Notes: a model not told the origin generated them from the sequence alone. DNA of 64,000 nt from Aquibium microcysteis (GCF_014495845.1 NZ_CP061080.1:4640001-4704000); one strand, 5' to 3'. Shown: positions 1 through 9,923, counted from the first letter of the stretch. Translations and numbers: made by a program.

Positions 1-2
1 TC

Positions 3-968
3 GTCAGGATCGAGCAACCGCATGCCCGCGTCGAGGGCGTGCCCTTCCAGGCCGACTGGTTCGACGCGGTCGACGTGAACCTGTCGGCGGTCGAGCGCCG
101 GACCGCCACGCTCGGCGCCCGCCGCTCGGTGAAGAAGGAATGGCAGGCGGCCTGGCAGGTGAAGGCGATCCAGTGCATCGACCTGACGACGCTGGCCGGC
201 GACGACACGCCCGGGCGCGTCGAGCGGCTCTGCGCCAAGGCGAGGCATCCGCTGCGCGACGATCTCGTCGAGGCGCTGGGCCTGTCCGGGCGGCGGCTGA
301 CGACGGGCGCGGTCTGCGTCTATCCGACGATGGTGCGCACGGCCGTGAAGGCGCTCGAAGGCTCGGGCATTCCGGTCGCCTCGGTGGCCACGGGCTTTCC
401 CGCCGGCCTGACGCCGCTGGAGCAGCGGCTGGCCGAAATCCGCTACGCGGTCGGCGAGGGCGCGAGGGAGATCGACATCGTGATCACCCGCGCCCATGCG
501 CTGACGGGGAACTGGCAGGCGCTCTATGACGAGATCAGCGTCATGCGCGAGGCCTGCGGCGAGGCCCACATGAAGGCCATCCTCGCCACCGGCGAACTGA
601 AGACGCTGACCAACGTCTACCGCGCGTCGATGGTGGCGATGATGGCCGGCTCCGACTTCATCAAGACCTCCACCGGCATGGAGGGCGTCAACGCCACGCT
701 GCCGGTGAGCCTCGTGATGGTGCGCGCCATCCGCGACTTCCTGGAGCGGACCGGCCAGCGCGTCGGCTTCAAGCCGGCCGGCGGCATCCGCGCCGCCAAG
801 GACGCGCTGGCCTGGCTGATCCTGATGAAGGAGGAGCTGGGCCGCGACTGGCTGGAGCCCGACATGTTCCGCTTCGGCGCCAGCGCGCTGCTCTCCGACA
901 TCGAGCGGCAGCTCGAACACTTCGTCACCGGCCGGTACGCGTCCGCCGATCGGCACGGCATGGCGTGA
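3..968 (+). CDS. deoC: Deoxyribose-phosphate aldolase (5' end cut by window edge)
   Basis: Class I aldolase that splits 2-deoxyribose-5-phosphate into glyceraldehyde-3-phosphate and acetaldehyde in deoxynucleoside breakdown. The reading frame stays open to the left edge, so the true start probably lies outside; an in-frame GTG sits at 39. Numbered from that GTG, the active-site set known from E. coli DeoC is visible: Asp146 in EIDIV, Lys179 in MKAIL and the Schiff-base Lys209 in FIKTSTG, followed by the phosphate-binding GFKPAGGIR. The long N-terminal extension (AVERR, KKEWQAAW) is typical of alphaproteobacterial DeoC. It is followed 10 bp later by an aldehyde dehydrogenase that could oxidise the acetaldehyde, and then by deoA. 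Confidence 0.93.
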   Translation, partial: VRIEQPHARVEGVPFQADWFDAVDVNLSAVERRTATLGARRSVKKEWQAAWQVKAIQCIDLTTLAGDDTPGRVERLCAKARHPLRDDLVEALGLSGRRLTTGAVCVYPTMVRTAVKALEGSGIPVASVATGFPAGLTPLEQRLAEIRYAVGEGAREIDIVITRAHALTGNWQALYDEISVMREACGEAHMKAILATGELKTLTNVYRASMVAMMAGSDFIKTSTGMEGVNATLPVSLVMVRAIRDFLERTGQRVGFKPAGGIRAAKDALAWLILMKEELGRDWLEPDMFRFGASALLSDIERQLEHFVTGRYASADRHGMA

Positions 969-978
969 GGCCAACGGA

Positions 979-3396
979 ATGAACAAGATCGTGACCATTC
1001 TCGACAGCATGGACTACGGCCCCTCGCCGGAGGAGGACGGCCATGTCCGTGCCTGGCTGAAGCGCCATGGCGGCCGTTTCGGGCATTTCGTCGGCGGCCG
1101 CTTCACGAGGCCCGGCGAGGCGACGTTCGAGGTGCGCAACCCCGCCGACGGCGAACTGCTGGCCGACGTGGCCGAGGCGGACGAGAAGGACGTGGATGCC
1201 GCGGTCAAGTCCGCCGCGTCCGCCTTCAAGTCCTGGTCCGCGCTGTCGGGCACCGAGCGCGCGCGGCATCTCTACGCGATCGCCCGCCAGGTGCAGAAGC
1301 ACGCCCGTTTCCTGGCGGTGCTGGAGACGCTCGACAACGGCAAGCCCATCCGCGAGACGCGCGACATCGACGTGCCGCTGGTGGCGCGGCACTTCTACCA
1401 TCATGCCGGCTGGGCCGAACTGCGCGATTCCGAATTCCCCGGCCATGTTCCTGCGGGCGTCTGCGGCCAGATCATTCCCTGGAACTTCCCGCTGCTGATG
1501 CTGGCCTGGAAAGTGGCGCCGGCACTCGCCGCCGGCTGTACCGTGGTGCTGAAGTCGGCCGAGCACACCCCGCTCACCGCCCTCGCCTTCGCCGAACTCT
1601 GCGCCGAGGCGGGACTGCCGGCGGGCGTCTTCAACCTCGTCAACGGCGGCGGAACGACCGGCGCGCTGGTGGCGGGACATCCGGGGCTGGCCAAGCTCGC
1701 CTTCACCGGATCGACCGAGGTCGGCCGCCTGCTCAGGCGCCAGACCGCGGGCACGGGGAAGAAGCTGTCGCTGGAACTCGGTGGCAAGTCGCCCTTCGTC
1801 GTCTTCGACACCGCCGACATCGATGCCGCGGTCGAGGGCGTCGTCGACGCCATCTGGTTCAACCAGGGCGAGGTCTGCTGCGCCGGCTCGCGCGCGCTGG
1901 TGCAGGAAGGCATCGCCGACCGGTTCCACGCCAAGCTGCGCGCCCGCATGGAGACGCTGCGCGTCGGCCCGCCGCTCGACAAGTCGACCGACGTCGGCGC
2001 CGTCGTCGCGCCGGTGCAGATCGCGTCGATCCGGGCGAAGGTCGAGGCCGGCGTCGCGGAGGGCGCGACGTTGTGGCAGCCCTCCTGGGCCGACGAGGCA
2101 TTCGCGAAGGCGACTGAAGGAGGCTGCTTCTTCCCGCCGAGCCTCTTCACCGGCGTCTCGCCGGCTTCGGCGCTGGCGCAGGAGGAGATTTTCGGCCCGG
2201 TGCTGGTGTCGATGACGTTCCGCACGCCCGGCGAAGCGATCACGCTCGCCAACAACAGCCGCTACGGGCTGGCGGCGTCGATCTGGTCGCAGAATCTCGA
2301 CGTCGCCTTCGACGCCGCGCGCAAGGTGAAGGCCGGCGTGGTCTGGATCAACTCGACCAATCTCTTCGACGCCGCCGTCGGTTTCGGCGGATACAAGGAG
2401 AGCGGCTTCGGCCGGGAGGGCGGCCGGGAAGGCATGCTCGAATATCTGGTGGCGGCCTGGGAGAAGAAGGCGCGCATGCTGCCAGCGGGCGCGGCGCTGC
2501 CGGCTCCGGTGCCGGTCGACGGCGATGCCGGCCCCGGCGCGGGCTCCGGCGCGCTCGACCGGACCGTGAAGCTCTATGTCGGCGGCCGCCAGGTGCGTCC
2601 GGATTCAGGCTATTCCTATCCGGTGCTCGACCCGAAGGGCCGGCTGATCACCGAGGCCGGCTACGGCAACCGCAAGGACATCCGCAACGCGGTCGAGGCC
2701 GCGCGGAAGGCCGACGCCTGGTCCGAGATGACGGGACATGCCCGCGCGCAGGTGCTGTGGTTCCTAGCCGAAAATCTCGAACTGCGATCGGCGGAGTTCG
2801 CCGCCCGCATCGACCGGATGACCGGCGTCGGCGGCAAGCAGGCGGCGCGCGAGGTGGCCGCCTCCGTCGCCCGCATCGTCCACTACGCGGCCTGGGCCGA
2901 CAAGTATGACGGACGCGTCCGGGCGCCGCAGGGCCGGATGCTGGCGCTGGCCCTGCCCGAACCCTTCGAGGTGATCGGCATCTCGTGCCCCCACGAGGCG
3001 CCGCTGCTGGGTTTCGTGTCGCTGGTGGCGCCGGCGATCGCCATGGGCAACCGCGTCGTCGTGACGCCCTCGCAGCACCATCCGCTGGCGGCCTGTGACC
3101 TCTATCAGGTGCTCGACACCTCCGACGTGCCGGACGGTGTGGTCAACATCATCACCGGCGACCGCGACCAGCTGGCGAGCGTGATGGCCAGGCACGACGA
3201 CGTCGCCGCCTGCTGGTATGTCGGATCGGCGGAGGGCAGCGCCACGGTGGAGCGCGACTCGGCCGGCAACCTCAAGGCCACCTGGGTCAACCACGGCAAG
3301 GCGCGCGACTGGTTCGATCCGGCGCAGGGGCAGGGCGAGGCGTTCCTGTTCCGGGCGACGCGGATCAAGTCGATCTGGACGCCGTTCGGGGTGTGA
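979..3396 (+). CDS. Two-domain aldehyde dehydrogenase, ALDH16 type
   Basis: An 805-residue protein with two aldehyde dehydrogenase modules in tandem. The first (about residues 30-490) is complete: [14 protein letters not shown] (NAD binding), Glu266 in LELGGKSP and catalytic Cys300 in NQGEVCCAG. The second (about 525-805) keeps the fold motifs (KLYVGGRQV, a degenerate [10 protein letters not shown] in place of PWNFP) but has no catalytic cysteine and ends early, as in the bacterial ALDH16 family where the second domain is structural. ATG start with a purine-rich GAGGCCAACGGA upstream. It lies between deoC and deoA, which suggests oxidation of acetaldehyde released by DeoC. The substrate is inferred from context only. 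Confidence 0.9.
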   Translation: MNKIVTILDSMDYGPSPEEDGHVRAWLKRHGGRFGHFVGGRFTRPGEATFEVRNPADGELLADVAEADEKDVDAAVKSAASAFKSWSALSGTERARHLYAIARQVQKHARFLAVLETLDNGKPIRETRDIDVPLVARHFYHHAGWAELRDSEFPGHVPAGVCGQIIPWNFPLLMLAWKVAPALAAGCTVVLKSAEHTPLTALAFAELCAEAGLPAGVFNLVNGGGTTGALVAGHPGLAKLAFTGSTEVGRLLRRQTAGTGKKLSLELGGKSPFVVFDTADIDAAVEGVVDAIWFNQGEVCCAGSRALVQEGIADRFHAKLRARMETLRVGPPLDKSTDVGAVVAPVQIASIRAKVEAGVAEGATLWQPSWADEAFAKATEGGCFFPPSLFTGVSPASALAQEEIFGPVLVSMTFRTPGEAITLANNSRYGLAASIWSQNLDVAFDAARKVKAGVVWINSTNLFDAAVGFGGYKESGFGREGGREGMLEYLVAAWEKKARMLPAGAALPAPVPVDGDAGPGAGSGALDRTVKLYVGGRQVRPDSGYSYPVLDPKGRLITEAGYGNRKDIRNAVEAARKADAWSEMTGHARAQVLWFLAENLELRSAEFAARIDRMTGVGGKQAAREVAASVARIVHYAAWADKYDGRVRAPQGRMLALALPEPFEVIGISCPHEAPLLGFVSLVAPAIAMGNRVVVTPSQHHPLAACDLYQVLDTSDVPDGVVNIITGDRDQLASVMARHDDVAACWYVGSAEGSATVERDSAGNLKATWVNHGKARDWFDPAQGQGEAFLFRATRIKSIWTPFGV

Positions 3397-3433
3397 GGGT
3401 GGCTGGTTCGCTCATGATGGATACGCCCTACGG

Positions 3434-3588
3434 CGCCCCCCTCTGCCTGCCGGCATCTCCCCCACGAGGGGGGAGATCGGCAGGTTCGGCCGCCGCGTTC
3501 CTCCTGCGACCTGGGCGATTGGCGAAGCCGGCCGAGCGAATAATCTCCCCCCTCGTGGGGGAGATGTCCGGCAGGACAGAGGGGGGCG
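3434..3588. repeat. Rhizobiales palindromic intergenic element, copy 1
   Basis: A near-perfect inverted repeat fills the gap between the aldehyde dehydrogenase and deoA. The left arm is 3434-3477 and the right arm 3543-3588; they differ mainly by one or two missing bases, with a 65 bp loop. The arms read like CGCCCCCCTCTG...GCATCTCCCCC. The same sequence recurs at 6553-6620. It resembles the mosaic palindromes scattered through Rhizobiales genomes (the RIME/ABC-type class, named from memory). Transcribed, it would form a long hairpin inside the deo mRNA. Confidence 0.85.
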
Positions 3589-3625
3589 CGACGGAGCGCC
3601 ACCGCCGACTATTCGAGGCCAGTTG

Positions 3626-4942
3626 ATGCTGCCCCAGGAAATCATCCGCAAGAAGCGCGACGGCAGGTCTCTGTCGGCCGCCGAGATCGCCTTCTTCGTC
3701 GACGGCCTCGCGAACGAGACCGTCACCGAGGGACAGGTCGCGGCGCTGGCGATGGCGGTGTTCTTCAACGGCATGAGCCGGGAGGAGGCCGTGGCGGTGA
3801 CGCTCGCCATGCGCGACTCGGGCGACGTCCTGTCGTGGGATCTGCCTGGGCCGGTCGTCGACAAGCATTCCACCGGCGGCGTCGGCGACAACGTCTCGCT
3901 GATGCTGGCGCCGATCGTTGCCGCCTGCGGCGCCTACGTGCCGATGATTTCGGGACGGGGGCTCGGCCATACCGGCGGGACGCTGGACAAGATGGATTCG
4001 ATCCCCGGCTATGTCAGTCAGCCGGCTAACGACCTGTTCCGAGATGTCGTGAAGAGCGTCGGATGCGCCATCATCGGGCAGACGGGAAACCTCGCGCCGG
4101 CCGACCGGCGCTTCTACGCCATCCGCGACGTGACGGCGACGGTGGAGTCGATCCCGCTGATCACCGCCTCGATCCTGTCGAAGAAGCTGGCGGCGGGCCT
4201 GCAGGCGCTGGTGCTCGACGTCAAGGCCGGCAACGGCGCCTTCATGGCGAAGAGCCGCGACGCCGCGGCCCTGGCGAAGAGCCTGGTCGAGGTCGCCAAC
4301 GGTGCCGGCATGGCGACGACGGCGCTGATTACCGACATGAACGAGCCGCTGGCCTCGGCGGCGGGGAACGCGCTCGAAGTCGTCAATGCCGTCGACTTCC
4401 TCACCGGGCGGATGCGCGACCCGCGCCTGCTCGAGGTGACGCTGGCGCTCGCCGCCGAGATGCTCGTCGCTGCCCGGCTCGCGGGCTCGCCGGTCGAGGG
4501 CGAGGCTTCGGCCCGCCAGGCGCTCGACTCGGGCAAGGCGGCGGAGGTATTCGGGCGCATGGTCGCCGCGCTCGGCGGCCCCCATGATTTCGTCTCGGCC
4601 TGCCGCCGGCACCTGCCCGAGGCGCCCGTCGTTCGCGCGGTGCCCGCGCGGGCGGATGGCTATGTCACCGGCATCGATACCCGCGCGGTGGGCGTCGCCG
4701 TCGTGGCACTCGGCGGCGGGCGGGTGCGGCCTGGCGACGCGGTCGATCCCGCCGTCGGCATCAGCGGGCTCGCAACGGTCGCGGCCGAACTCCGGTCGGG
4801 CGACCCGATCGCCATGGTGCACGCGCGCGATGAAGCCTCGGCCGCTGCGGCGATCGCGGCGGTTCAGGGGGCCTATGCGTTGGGCGACAGACGGCCGCCG
4901 CGCCGCAAGGCGGTGCTGCGCCACGTCGGCGCCACGGGCTGA
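3626..4942 (+). CDS. deoA: Thymidine phosphorylase
   Basis: Phosphorolysis of thymidine or deoxyuridine to the free base and 2-deoxyribose-1-phosphate. 438 residues, the usual length of the family. The ATG at 3626 gives the standard N-terminus ([13 protein letters not shown]); the frame is open further upstream through the palindromic repeat, but that extension has no homology. Family signatures: KHSTGGVGD (phosphate loop), [14 protein letters not shown] (pyrimidine phosphorylase signature) and AGNGAFM. With deoC upstream it forms a deoxyribonucleoside salvage operon; the repeat element separates it from the aldehyde dehydrogenase by 229 bp. Confidence 0.93.
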   Translation: MLPQEIIRKKRDGRSLSAAEIAFFVDGLANETVTEGQVAALAMAVFFNGMSREEAVAVTLAMRDSGDVLSWDLPGPVVDKHSTGGVGDNVSLMLAPIVAACGAYVPMISGRGLGHTGGTLDKMDSIPGYVSQPANDLFRDVVKSVGCAIIGQTGNLAPADRRFYAIRDVTATVESIPLITASILSKKLAAGLQALVLDVKAGNGAFMAKSRDAAALAKSLVEVANGAGMATTALITDMNEPLASAAGNALEVVNAVDFLTGRMRDPRLLEVTLALAAEMLVAARLAGSPVEGEASARQALDSGKAAEVFGRMVAALGGPHDFVSACRRHLPEAPVVRAVPARADGYVTGIDTRAVGVAVVALGGGRVRPGDAVDPAVGISGLATVAAELRSGDPIAMVHARDEASAAAAIAAVQGAYALGDRRPPRRKAVLRHVGATG

Positions 4943-5016
4943 CGCTGCGGCGCGGATTCACGTGAAGCAACCGGCCGACGACACCGCACGGGGGACCGCC
5001 GTGCTCGCGTCCGGCC

Positions 5017-5277
5017 TCAGCGACTCCGGCGCGCCGTCACGAGCGCGATCCAGTCGCGGCCGACGCCGCGTTCACGCAGGAGCGGGAGCGGGTCCTGGTC
5101 GTCCAGGCGCGAACAGAGCCGGTAGACTTCGAGGGTCTCGGCATTCATGACGCCGCGTCGGTAAAAGTGCATCGCCGCGGCGTAGCGGGCACGGCCGGAC
5201 CATGCCTCGCCGAGCGGCGTGTCGACCAGCGCCCAGTTCTCGGCATCGTCGGCCGCGTTCTCCTCCGTCCCGGTCAT
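5017..5277 (-). CDS. Small hypothetical protein coupled to the GcvT-like gene
   Basis: An 86-residue soluble protein with an acidic start (TGTEENAADDAENW) and a positively charged end (RRSR). Its ATG shares one base with the TGA of the GcvT-like gene upstream (TGATG), so it is almost certainly translated by reinitiation and made with that enzyme. Recognisable patches are LVDTPLGEAW, FYRRGVMNAETLEVYRLCSRLDD and ERGVGRDWIALV; I know no named domain. The coupling suggests an accessory subunit or partner of the enzyme; this is inference. It converges on deoA with 74 bp between them. Confidence 0.75.
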   Translation of the reverse strand: MTGTEENAADDAENWALVDTPLGEAWSGRARYAAAMHFYRRGVMNAETLEVYRLCSRLDDQDPLPLLRERGVGRDWIALVTARRSR

Positions 5278-6512
5278 CAGCAGTCCGCCGGCGGGGTCGC
5301 GGTGCGCCGGCCGAGCGTCATGAAGGGGCGCGGAACCACCGTCGCGCGCTTCATGAGCTTTGAATACTGGCCTTCGCGGAGGGCGTATATCTCGACCCAG
5401 AGATCGTCCGAGCGCATGTCTCCATAGGGCCGCGTCAGGCTGGCGATGGCGATGTTGCGCTTCGTCATCGGCGACCAGATGGCAGCGCTGACGAGCCCGA
5501 CCTCCTTCTTCCGCGCATGATAGACCAGCGCATGGTCGGCCGGCACGTTGCCCTCGACCTCCAGTCCCACGAGAACGTGCCGCAGCGTGCCCCTGCGCCG
5601 CGCCTCGAGGATGGCGCGCCGGCCGTTGAAATGAGGCTTGTCCGGATCGACCATCCAGCCGAGACCGATCTCGTCGGGCATGCGCACGCGGTCGGCGCGG
5701 ATCGCATGTTCGGCGGTGATGAAGTCGGCATTGGCCACGATGAACCCTGCCTCGATCCGCGCCCGGTTGAGGGCGCCGTAGCCGATCGCGCGCAGGCCGC
5801 GCAGGCGGCCGGCCTCCCACAGCCGGTCCCAGAGCGGGAGAGCCAGCCCCGCATCGACGAAGAGTTCGTAGCCGAGATCGCCGGTGAAGCCGGTGCGCGA
5901 GACGGTGACCGTGCCGTCATCCCGCGCAAAGTCGGCGATGTCGAAGGGCTTCAGCCGTTCGATACCCTCGAAGCCCGCATCCTTCAGCAGCGCGCAGGAG
6001 GTCGGTCCCTGCAGCGCGAGCCCGGCCACGGCCTCCGTCTCGTCGGCGACGGTCACGTCGTAGCCGACCGCGCTGTCGAGTAGCCAAGGCAGGTGCCGCT
6101 CCTGGCAGCAGAGGCGGAAGCGCGTCGCCGACAGCCGGAACAGCGTGCCGTCGTCGAGCACGTTGCCCTCGTCGTCGCACCAGGCGGTGTAATGGACGCG
6201 ACCGGGCTTGAGCTTCGCGACGCTTCGCACGAAGACGCGCTCGCAGAAGGCCTCGGCGTCCGGCCCCTCGATGCGGTACTTGATCATCGGCGAGATGTCG
6301 AACAGGGCCGCCTGGCTGCGGATCGCGAAGTACTCGAGTTCCTCGTCCCACAGCGAATGCGGTGCCTTGCAGCCGGCCCAGGCATACCAGTCGTTGCGGA
6401 AGTCGAGCGCGGCGAGGCGCGGGTGGAACGGGGTCTCGCGGCGCATGACGCGCCAGTGGTCCTGCAGCGCGCGGCGGGGGGTGATGTCTTCGCCGGAGAT
6501 GGCAGAAATCAT
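5277..6512 (-). CDS. GcvT/DmdA-like aminomethyltransferase family protein
   Basis: A 411-residue member of the glycine cleavage T-protein (GcvT) fold family, whose members transfer a methyl or methylene group to tetrahydrofolate. Visible are an N-terminal WYAWAGCKAPHSLWDE, SQAALFDISPM (the T-protein FDLS-like motif), LALQGP, VSRTGFTGDLGYELF (typical TGYTGE-like segment) and a C-terminal domain with GLEVEGN. The divergence from true GcvT, and neighbours that are FAD oxidoreductases rather than gcvH/gcvP, point to a methylated-amine or DMSP-type demethylase. ATG start preceded by GGGAAGGG. It is third in an operon that reads from 9841 down to 5017. Substrate unknown. Confidence 0.82.
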   Translation of the reverse strand: MISAISGEDITPRRALQDHWRVMRRETPFHPRLAALDFRNDWYAWAGCKAPHSLWDEELEYFAIRSQAALFDISPMIKYRIEGPDAEAFCERVFVRSVAKLKPGRVHYTAWCDDEGNVLDDGTLFRLSATRFRLCCQERHLPWLLDSAVGYDVTVADETEAVAGLALQGPTSCALLKDAGFEGIERLKPFDIADFARDDGTVTVSRTGFTGDLGYELFVDAGLALPLWDRLWEAGRLRGLRAIGYGALNRARIEAGFIVANADFITAEHAIRADRVRMPDEIGLGWMVDPDKPHFNGRRAILEARRRGTLRHVLVGLEVEGNVPADHALVYHARKKEVGLVSAAIWSPMTKRNIAIASLTRPYGDMRSDDLWVEIYALREGQYSKLMKRATVVPRPFMTLGRRTATPPADC

Positions 6513-6552
6513 GAATGAACCCTTCCCTTGACAGGCAAAGGACAGCGCGAGG

Positions 6553-6620
6553 CACCCCCCTCTGCCCTGCCGGGCATCTCCCCCTCGAGGGGGAGGTGCC
6601 CGGCAGGGCAGAGGGGGGTG
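6553..6620. repeat. Rhizobiales palindromic intergenic element, copy 2
   Basis: A 68 bp palindrome with 34-base arms, no loop and only one mismatched pair, centred at the CTCGAG at 6584-6589. Its arms match those of the element at 3434-3588 (CACCCCCCTCTGCC, GGGCATCTCCCCC). It lies in the 142 bp gap between two genes of the same minus-strand operon, where the transcript would fold into a very stable hairpin. That could trim, stabilise or partly terminate the mRNA and give different levels of the genes on either side. Confidence 0.88.
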
Positions 6621-6654
6621 GGACAGGTGAAGGCGTCCGAACCGCAGGCCATCC

Positions 6655-8235
6655 TCATCCCCGCATTTCCACGACCCGCCTCGCCGCGTTCCAGCCCGGT
6701 GCGCCGGAGATACCGCCGCCCGGATGGGAGCCGGCGCCGGCGAGGAACAGGCCGTCGACCGGTGTGTCGTAGCCGTCGGCGCCGTGGACGGGCCGGTTCA
6801 CCAGCATCTGGTCGACCTGCAGCTCGCCATGGTGCCAATGACCGCCGGGCATGCGGAAGCGCGTCTCGATGTCGGCGGGCGTCAGGAGTTCGGCGTGGCG
6901 CACGCTGCGGCCAATGCCGGGCGCGTGGCGCTCCAGCACGGCCATGATCGCGGCGAGCAGCTTCGGCCGGCCGGTCTCCCAGCCCTCTTTCAGCGCATAG
7001 GGCGCGAACTGGACGATCGCCGAGAGCACGCAGGCCCCGTCCGGCGCCAGCGACGGGTCCGTGAGGCTGGGCAACGTGATTTCCAGGACCGGCTCGGGCG
7101 AGAACTCGCCGTACTTCGCCGGATTGAAGGCCCGCTCGACATGGTCGACCGACGGCGCGATGACGAGACGACCGCGATGCGCGGCGTCGGCGAGGCCGCA
7201 GAAGCGCGGTGGCGCGGCGAGCGCGAGATGAAGCTTCGCCGCATCGCCCTTCATGCGGATGGCGCGGAGCCGGCGAACGAAGCCGGTATCGACGTGGCGC
7301 GGGCCGACGAGATCGAGGAAGGTGGCGACGGGATTGATCGCCGAGACGACCGTCCGGGCGCCGATCTCGCTGCCGTCGGCGAGCACGACGGCGCAGACGC
7401 GGCCCTTCTCGACGAGGACGCGCCGCACGACCGCGCCCGTCCGCAGCGCGCAGCCGGCGGCTTCGGCCGCGCGCGCGAGTGCCGTGGCGACCGCGCCCAT
7501 TCCGCCCGTCGGCACCGCCTGTGCGCCGGCCACGCCGTCGATCTCGCCGGTCAGCCGGTAGTAGAGCCCGAGCAGCGAGGTGGGCGAACGGGGACCGAGA
7601 TGGGCGCCGAGCGTCGCGTCGAAGGCGACGAGGCCCTTGAGCCGGTCGTCGGACAGATGCTCGTCGAGCACGTCGGCGACGTTCATCAGCACCATGCGGA
7701 GGAATTCGCGCATGTCTTCCCTGCCGAGGCGGCGCAGCGACAGGGCAGCGCCGCCGAGCATCGTGGCCTGAGACAAGGACATGCCGCCGAGGTCCGGCGG
7801 CCGGCGCGACAGGAAGGGCTTCAGGATGCCCGCCTGACGCAGCAGCAGCGACCGCAGTTCCGCCCAGCCGGCCCGGTCGGCGGCGGCGATGCTGCCGTCG
7901 AGCCGCTCGCCATAGGCGCCGTCGAGCACCAGCGGTTCGCCCGCCGCCGACAGCGCCACGCTTGCCATCGGGCCGGGCGCGAAGGCGAGGCCATGGCTGC
8001 CGAGGTCGAGGCCCCGCACCATGTCCGGGTGCAGCCGGTTGACGACATGCGCGAGGCTCGGGGTCCGAAAGCCGGGGGCGAATTCGTGCGTGCCCGCCGT
8101 GCCGCCGACGGACGCTGCGGCCTCCAGCACCAGCACCTTGCGGCCCGTACGCCCCAGCGCCGCCGCGCAGGCGAGGCCGTTGTGGCCGCCGCCGATGATG
8201 ACGACATCCCACCGCGCGGTTTCAGATGACGTCAT
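6655..8235 (-). CDS. Phytoene dehydrogenase-like FAD-dependent oxidoreductase (second of a pair)
   Basis: 526 residues with an N-terminal dinucleotide-binding fold: VVIIGGGHNGLACAAAL, then the acidic end of strand 2 (LVLEAAASVGG). The C-terminal FAD-contacting segment (GLFLAGAGSHPGGGISGAPG) is typical of the PYROXD2/CrtI-like amine-oxidoreductase superfamily. Its start overlaps the end of the preceding oxidoreductase gene by 14 bp, so the two are translationally coupled; they are distant paralogues of similar size and may act on successive substrates or as a complex. Known family members oxidise amines or carotenoid-type substrates. In this setting (GcvT-like enzyme, polyamine-type transporter) an amine is likely; that is inference. 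Confidence 0.85.
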   Translation of the reverse strand: MTSSETARWDVVIIGGGHNGLACAAALGRTGRKVLVLEAAASVGGTAGTHEFAPGFRTPSLAHVVNRLHPDMVRGLDLGSHGLAFAPGPMASVALSAAGEPLVLDGAYGERLDGSIAAADRAGWAELRSLLLRQAGILKPFLSRRPPDLGGMSLSQATMLGGAALSLRRLGREDMREFLRMVLMNVADVLDEHLSDDRLKGLVAFDATLGAHLGPRSPTSLLGLYYRLTGEIDGVAGAQAVPTGGMGAVATALARAAEAAGCALRTGAVVRRVLVEKGRVCAVVLADGSEIGARTVVSAINPVATFLDLVGPRHVDTGFVRRLRAIRMKGDAAKLHLALAAPPRFCGLADAAHRGRLVIAPSVDHVERAFNPAKYGEFSPEPVLEITLPSLTDPSLAPDGACVLSAIVQFAPYALKEGWETGRPKLLAAIMAVLERHAPGIGRSVRHAELLTPADIETRFRMPGGHWHHGELQVDQMLVNRPVHGADGYDTPVDGLFLAGAGSHPGGGISGAPGWNAARRVVEMRG

Positions 8236-9841
8236 GGGCCGGACTCATGTGGCGGGTGCCGCGCTTCAGGTCGCGCAGGATCTCGGCGGCGGCGTTGCGG
8301 CCGGGCGCGCCCATGACGCCGCCGCCGGGATGCGTGGACGAGCCGCACATGTAGAGCCCGCCGATCGGCGACCTGTACTGCGCGTATCCGGGCACCGGCC
8401 GGTTGAACAGCAACTGGTCGAAGGTCAGTTCCCCCTGGAAGATGTTGCCCTCCGTCAGGCCGACCTCCTCCTCCAGTTCGCGCGGCGTGCGCACCTCCAT
8501 GTGCACGATGCGGTCGCGGAAGCCGGGCGAATAGTCCGCGATCTGGGAGATCACCGTTTCGCCGAAGGCGTCGCGGTCGGCGTCGGTCCAGTCGCGCCCC
8601 TCGACCTTGGGCGGGCAGTACTGCACGAAACAGCTCATGAAATGCGTGCCGGGCGAGGTCATGGTCGGGTCGAGCGTGGTGGGGATGACGACGTCGAGGA
8701 AGGGGTCGGCCGACCAGCGTCCGGCCTTCCAGTCGTCGTAGCCGCGCTCCATGCGCTCGACGGAATCGGTGAAGTGCAGGTCGCCGCGAAGGCAGGGCGA
8801 GTCCTTCGGCAAGGCGGGGAATTCCGGCATCGAGTCCAGCGCGATGTTGACCTTGCCCGAGGAGCCGCGGATCTTGAAGTTGCGGACCCGGCGCAGGAAC
8901 GTCTCAGGCAGGTCCTTTTCGTCGACGAGCGTCAGGAAGGTGCGCTTGACGTCGGCGTTGGAGACGACCATGCGGCCGCGCACCTCCTCGCCGCCCGCCA
9001 GCACCACGCCCTCGGCCTTGCCGGAGCGGACCAGCACGTGGTCGACCGCTGCACCGGTCCGTATCGTGCCGCCACTCGCCTGGAAAGACGATGCCAGCGC
9101 CTGCGTCACGGCGCCCATGCCGCCGCGGGCATAGCCCCAGGCACCGACGGACCCGTCCACCTCGCCCATGTAGTGGTGCAGCAGGATGTAGGCGGTGCCG
9201 GGCGACATCGGCCCGAGCGCCGTGCCGATGATCCCCGACAGGGCGAAATAGGCCTTGATGACGTCGGTCTCGAAATACTCGTCGAGGAAGTCCGCGATCG
9301 ACATGGTCCAGAAGCGGATGGTCTGGGCCATCTCGGCCGGACCGAGGTCCGCGAACTTGCGGCCGAGATAGAGGAGTTCGCCCAGGTCGCGCGGCTTCAG
9401 GCTCGTCGGGTCGGGCGCGGTGCGCATCAGGAGCGGCTGGATGAAGCGGCACTGCCGCGTCACGTCGCGCGAATAGCGGTCATAGGCCTCGGCATCTCGG
9501 GGAGAAAAGCGCGCGAACTCGCGCCGGTGCGCCTCGTGGTCGCGGTAATTGCCGAGGAAGTCGCCGTCCTGCGTCAGCACAGCGCCGCCCTCGTAGGCGA
9601 TGACCTGCAGGCCGTGGCGCGGCAGGTCGAGGTCGCGCATGATTTCCGGCCGGAACAGCGAGCAGACATAGGAACAGTTGGAATAGGTGTAGCCCGGCGT
9701 CAGCGAGCGGCTGACGGCCGCGCCGCCGACCCATTCGTTCTTCTCGAGCACCAGCACGTCGAGGCCCGCGCGCTGGAGGTAGCACGCGTTGACGAGGCCG
9801 TTGTGTCCGGCTCCTATCACGATGGCGTCCCAGCGCTTCAT
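8222..9841 (-). CDS. Phytoene dehydrogenase-like FAD-dependent oxidoreductase (first of a pair)
   Basis: 539 residues. The frame is open upstream, but homology begins at the ATG at 9841 (MKRWDAIVIGAGHNGL), which is used here. FAD-binding GxGxxG at residues 9-14, LVLEKNEWVGG at the end of the second strand, and the family's C-terminal signature YMCGSSTHPGGGVMGAPGRNAA. As first gene of the minus operon (oxidoreductase, oxidoreductase, GcvT-like, small protein) it lies 83 bp from a BetI-type operator at 9924-9939, so its expression is probably repressed by the TetR protein at 10869. It is divergent from the methyltransferase gene. Confidence 0.86.
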   Translation of the reverse strand: MKRWDAIVIGAGHNGLVNACYLQRAGLDVLVLEKNEWVGGAAVSRSLTPGYTYSNCSYVCSLFRPEIMRDLDLPRHGLQVIAYEGGAVLTQDGDFLGNYRDHEAHRREFARFSPRDAEAYDRYSRDVTRQCRFIQPLLMRTAPDPTSLKPRDLGELLYLGRKFADLGPAEMAQTIRFWTMSIADFLDEYFETDVIKAYFALSGIIGTALGPMSPGTAYILLHHYMGEVDGSVGAWGYARGGMGAVTQALASSFQASGGTIRTGAAVDHVLVRSGKAEGVVLAGGEEVRGRMVVSNADVKRTFLTLVDEKDLPETFLRRVRNFKIRGSSGKVNIALDSMPEFPALPKDSPCLRGDLHFTDSVERMERGYDDWKAGRWSADPFLDVVIPTTLDPTMTSPGTHFMSCFVQYCPPKVEGRDWTDADRDAFGETVISQIADYSPGFRDRIVHMEVRTPRELEEEVGLTEGNIFQGELTFDQLLFNRPVPGYAQYRSPIGGLYMCGSSTHPGGGVMGAPGRNAAAEILRDLKRGTRHMSPAHDVI

Positions 9842-9923
9842 TCGGTCGGTCCCGCGTCGTCGCCTCCGGCATGTCCGGCTGCCGCCAAATCTGGCACGGG
9901 CTCCGCGCGCCTGTCCAGCCATT

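Noticed and set aside
3218..3625. N-terminal extension of deoA reading through the palindromic repeat
   Set aside because: No homology and no ribosome site; ATG 3626 gives the family's normal N-terminus and length.
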